This document shows positions 9,301-10,235 of a DNA stretch of 10,235 bases, piece after piece. The stretch is from contig JAEZAY010000522.1 of NCBI GenBank assembly GCA_023427575.1, forward strand, positions 1-10,235, read 5' to 3'. The translations under genes were made by a program, and so were the position numbers. The DNA is from Bacteroidota bacterium (GTDB lineage Bacteria > Bacteroidota > Bacteroidia > Chitinophagales > Chitinophagaceae). Below the pieces are notes generated by a model. That model ran no database searches and was not told where the DNA came from. It saw nothing but the letters and a program-made list of their open reading frames with translations. Each line of letters opens with the position of its first letter. The stretch's first letter is position 1.

Positions 9301-9379
9301 TAATACGGATGGATATCTCAGTTTCAGGCAGGTTCCACCATACAGAACATTTGGCGTAAACCTGCAGGCAACCTTTTAA
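6314..9379 (+). CDS. SusC/RagA-family TonB-linked outer-membrane transporter
   Basis: A 1021-residue TonB-dependent transporter of the SusC type. In order: signal peptide (1-20, likely cut after VSQA), a CarboxypepD_reg-like beta domain (about 24-98), the conserved SEIIVTSALGMKRSSRELG segment (104-122) just before the plug, the plug domain (about 115-240) and the 22-strand barrel to the C-terminal Phe. PIYVVDGMPI (189-198) and NPNDIESITVLKGANAAAL (205-223), running on to YGSEGVNGALMITTKSG (224-240), are the SusC/RagA signature. There is no N-terminal STN domain, so direct signalling to an anti-sigma factor is unlikely. The ATG at 6314 is the only plausible start, because an in-frame stop lies at 6275-6277; no Shine-Dalgarno is seen. 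The protein would work with the SusD-like lipoprotein encoded 19 nt downstream. Substrate is unknown: glycans, peptides or other nutrients are all possible for this family. Confidence 0.96.
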   Translation: MRSYLLFGFFSFFLALVSQAQTASLRGSVVHESTGQPLAGATITLNDDQYKTATDESGTFSIKASAGDLLTISFVGFYPLEYRILETNNSELQFMLSPLVDTLSEIIVTSALGMKRSSRELGASTAFVTNRDLNQGRTINPLFGLTSKVAGLRINSYDSKVDPQIQISLRGNRSLSRSAGIDGRNPNAPIYVVDGMPIPDISRLNPNDIESITVLKGANAAALYGSEGVNGALMITTKSGKKGKTLVQLSHTTTLSKVFLLPPAQKIFGQGNEGVYDPTQYQSWGPKYDGEKKDFGLPLPDGSQPKLLYAAPSRDNRLDLFQNGLNILNDVSFSGGDDKSSFYLSLQNVDVKGIIPEDKNNRTNLRFNGSRKIGGLNVSYSINYVLNKKSTTPDGPWVGAYRYPSNFDFGMVKDWENPMSPGNPLNYFTSQGSWLRNPYFLIDNIRDESRQQLLNGKIEFEYRFNPWFKTLYRVGLYSMNDETRNSTRKFEAPGTRNTVGSVSDGYNSYQRLNSDLILQFDKEFDRFSTRLILGQNLRTDYRKQTGIGASNLLYPDLLNPGSRVGELNGSSALTQYRSAAGYGELTLGYDNLLFLTLTGRNDWVSVLSRDNRSYFYPGLSLSFIGSEALEFLRNSQAISFAKLYASWNKTGNVTLSPYQLNNAYSQVNGFPFGDMVGFLPGLINPNPNIQPEFVTSYEAGIQLSFLKNRLNFEGTYVYSDSKGQIFNATSSSSTGYNSTRVNAGRLTNSIVELTVNSDLVKTKNLNWNLGFNFTHINNQVKELYEGLTNINNFRQSYAVIGQQYPSLLVSDYQRDDEGRVVVDAVSGDPLIASENRHLGTLIPPYQMGISNQIRIGNISVGAQFDWRMGGWLYSEIVPAMYAAGTDPRTVYNDRQPFVWPNSVIRTADGKYEVNTDKMISAAGRAFWTKQGEVQINTAAPSDFFKLRELNISYQFPKRLFGEGSFIRNASISAVATNLFIIRHKDNKYGDPEYLYNNTDGYLSFRQVPPYRTFGVNLQATF

Positions 9380-9398
9380 TTAAACCTTTTTGATACAA

Positions 9399-10235
9399 AT
9401 GATGAATCGTTATATACTGATCTTTTTTTGCTTCATAACATTTACTTCCTGCGAAAAATTTCTGGATGTAAATGAGAATCCGAATGCCCCCATTTCTGAA
9501 ACCCTGCCGCTGAAAGCCAAACTACCCGCCGCCCTGGTCAGCACCGTCAACCAGGAAAATCTTCAGCTTAATCAGATCGGTTCCTTTTGGGGCGGATACT
9601 GGGGCACCACCAACGAGGGCATCAACCTTTTTATTGATCTGAAAACCTACAATGGACCTGCCCTTCGGCATCAACGCGATGGAATTCCGGTTTGGGAGAA
9701 CGGCTTTAATAACCTGCTTTACTACCAGTTGATTAAAGAACAGGCAAATGCGGAATCTGCCTGGTTTTATTCGGGCATCGCTAAAATCATGCAGGGCTGG
9801 CATTTTCTGCGCCTCGTTGATATTTATAACAATATCCCTTTCGATGACGCTTTGCAGGGAAGTAAACACCCAACCCCGGAATATGAAGAGGGGAAAACCG
9901 TTTATGAGAAATCACTGAATCTGATCACGGAAGGAATTGCCGATATAAAAAAGCCGGATGCCGGCGCTGTTCCCGGTAACGACGATATCCTGTTTTCTGG
10001 AAATAAAAATAATTGGATCCGGTTTGCAAACACCATTAAGTTAAGGGCCCTGATCCGTCAAAGCCAGTCGGGCAATCAACAATATATTGCCGAAGAGCTG
10101 GCAAAAATAGCGCAGGAAGGAACCGGATTTTTGGGCGAAGGCCAATCGGCACTGGTAAACCCGGGTTACCTGGTAACGAGTGGAAAAATGAATCCTTTCT
10201 GGGAGAATTATTACCGAAATGTGCAGGGTGTTGCC
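9399..10235 (+). CDS. SusD/RagB-family outer-membrane lipoprotein, partial (C-terminus beyond window)
   Basis: The open frame runs from the ATG at 9399 to the window edge with no stop, giving 279 residues of a protein that is usually 450-550 aa. It begins with a lipoprotein signal peptide (MMNRYILIFFCFITFTSC) and a lipobox ending at Cys18, followed by EKFLDVNENPNAP, the usual opening of mature SusD-like proteins. GWHFLRLVDIYNNIPFDDAL (about 132-151) and the helix around NNWIRFANTIKLRALIR (about 210-226) are typical of the family and most resemble the SusD-like_2 (PF12771) branch. A second ATG at 9402 is an equally possible start. It would sit on the cell surface as the ligand-binding lid of the SusC-like barrel encoded just upstream, in the same transcript. 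Confidence 0.94.
   Translation, partial: MMNRYILIFFCFITFTSCEKFLDVNENPNAPISETLPLKAKLPAALVSTVNQENLQLNQIGSFWGGYWGTTNEGINLFIDLKTYNGPALRHQRDGIPVWENGFNNLLYYQLIKEQANAESAWFYSGIAKIMQGWHFLRLVDIYNNIPFDDALQGSKHPTPEYEEGKTVYEKSLNLITEGIADIKKPDAGAVPGNDDILFSGNKNNWIRFANTIKLRALIRQSQSGNQQYIAEELAKIAQEGTGFLGEGQSALVNPGYLVTSGKMNPFWENYYRNVQGVA

Noticed and set aside
9522..9869. A minus-strand frame of 115 codons
   Set aside because: It lies wholly within the SusD-like coding sequence, antisense to it, and shows no family resemblance.
1..10235. CRISPR arrays, tRNA or rRNA genes, insertion sequences, prophage or defence genes
   Set aside because: No regularly spaced repeats, cloverleaf sequences, transposase or integrase frames, or terminal inverted repeats were seen.

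Overview
The window looks like chromosomal DNA of a member of the Bacteroidota. The strongest evidence is a SusC/SusD outer-membrane pair, a gene arrangement essentially confined to that phylum. The starts lack obvious Shine-Dalgarno sites, which also fits. Genus cannot be read from the sequence; a Cytophagales or Chitinophagales-type environmental bacterium is a reasonable guess. Base composition is moderate and looks even across the window, with no sign of transferred DNA.

Left part (43-5787, minus strand): a complete seven-gene mrp (also called mnh or sha) operon in the canonical order A-B-C-D-E-F-G. It encodes a multisubunit Na+(Li+)/H+ antiporter of the inner membrane. MrpA and MrpD are the large complex-I-like proton-channel subunits (NuoL/M/N type), MrpC is NuoK-like, and B, E, F and G are small membrane subunits. 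Every junction is an overlap or a gap of 1-2 nt, so the genes are almost surely one transcript with coupled translation. The likely role is pH and sodium homeostasis.

Middle (5788-6313): a 526-bp gap between two divergent operons with no convincing gene. It holds a perfect palindrome close to mrpA, a pair of 9-bp direct repeats, and a nested set of inverted repeats in the likely leader of the susC gene.

Right part (6314-10235, plus strand): a full-length SusC/RagA-type TonB-dependent transporter (1021 aa), followed after 19 nt by the first 279 codons of a SusD-family lipoprotein that runs off the window. Together they form an outer-membrane import complex in which the SusD lid binds ligand and the SusC barrel moves it in using TonB energy. 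The substrate cannot be inferred, because no enzyme or regulator gene lies in the window.

The two operons have no evident functional link. I see no CRISPR array, tRNA, rRNA, insertion sequence, prophage or defence gene, and no clear undescribed system. The most interesting unexplained item is the structured leader upstream of susC.
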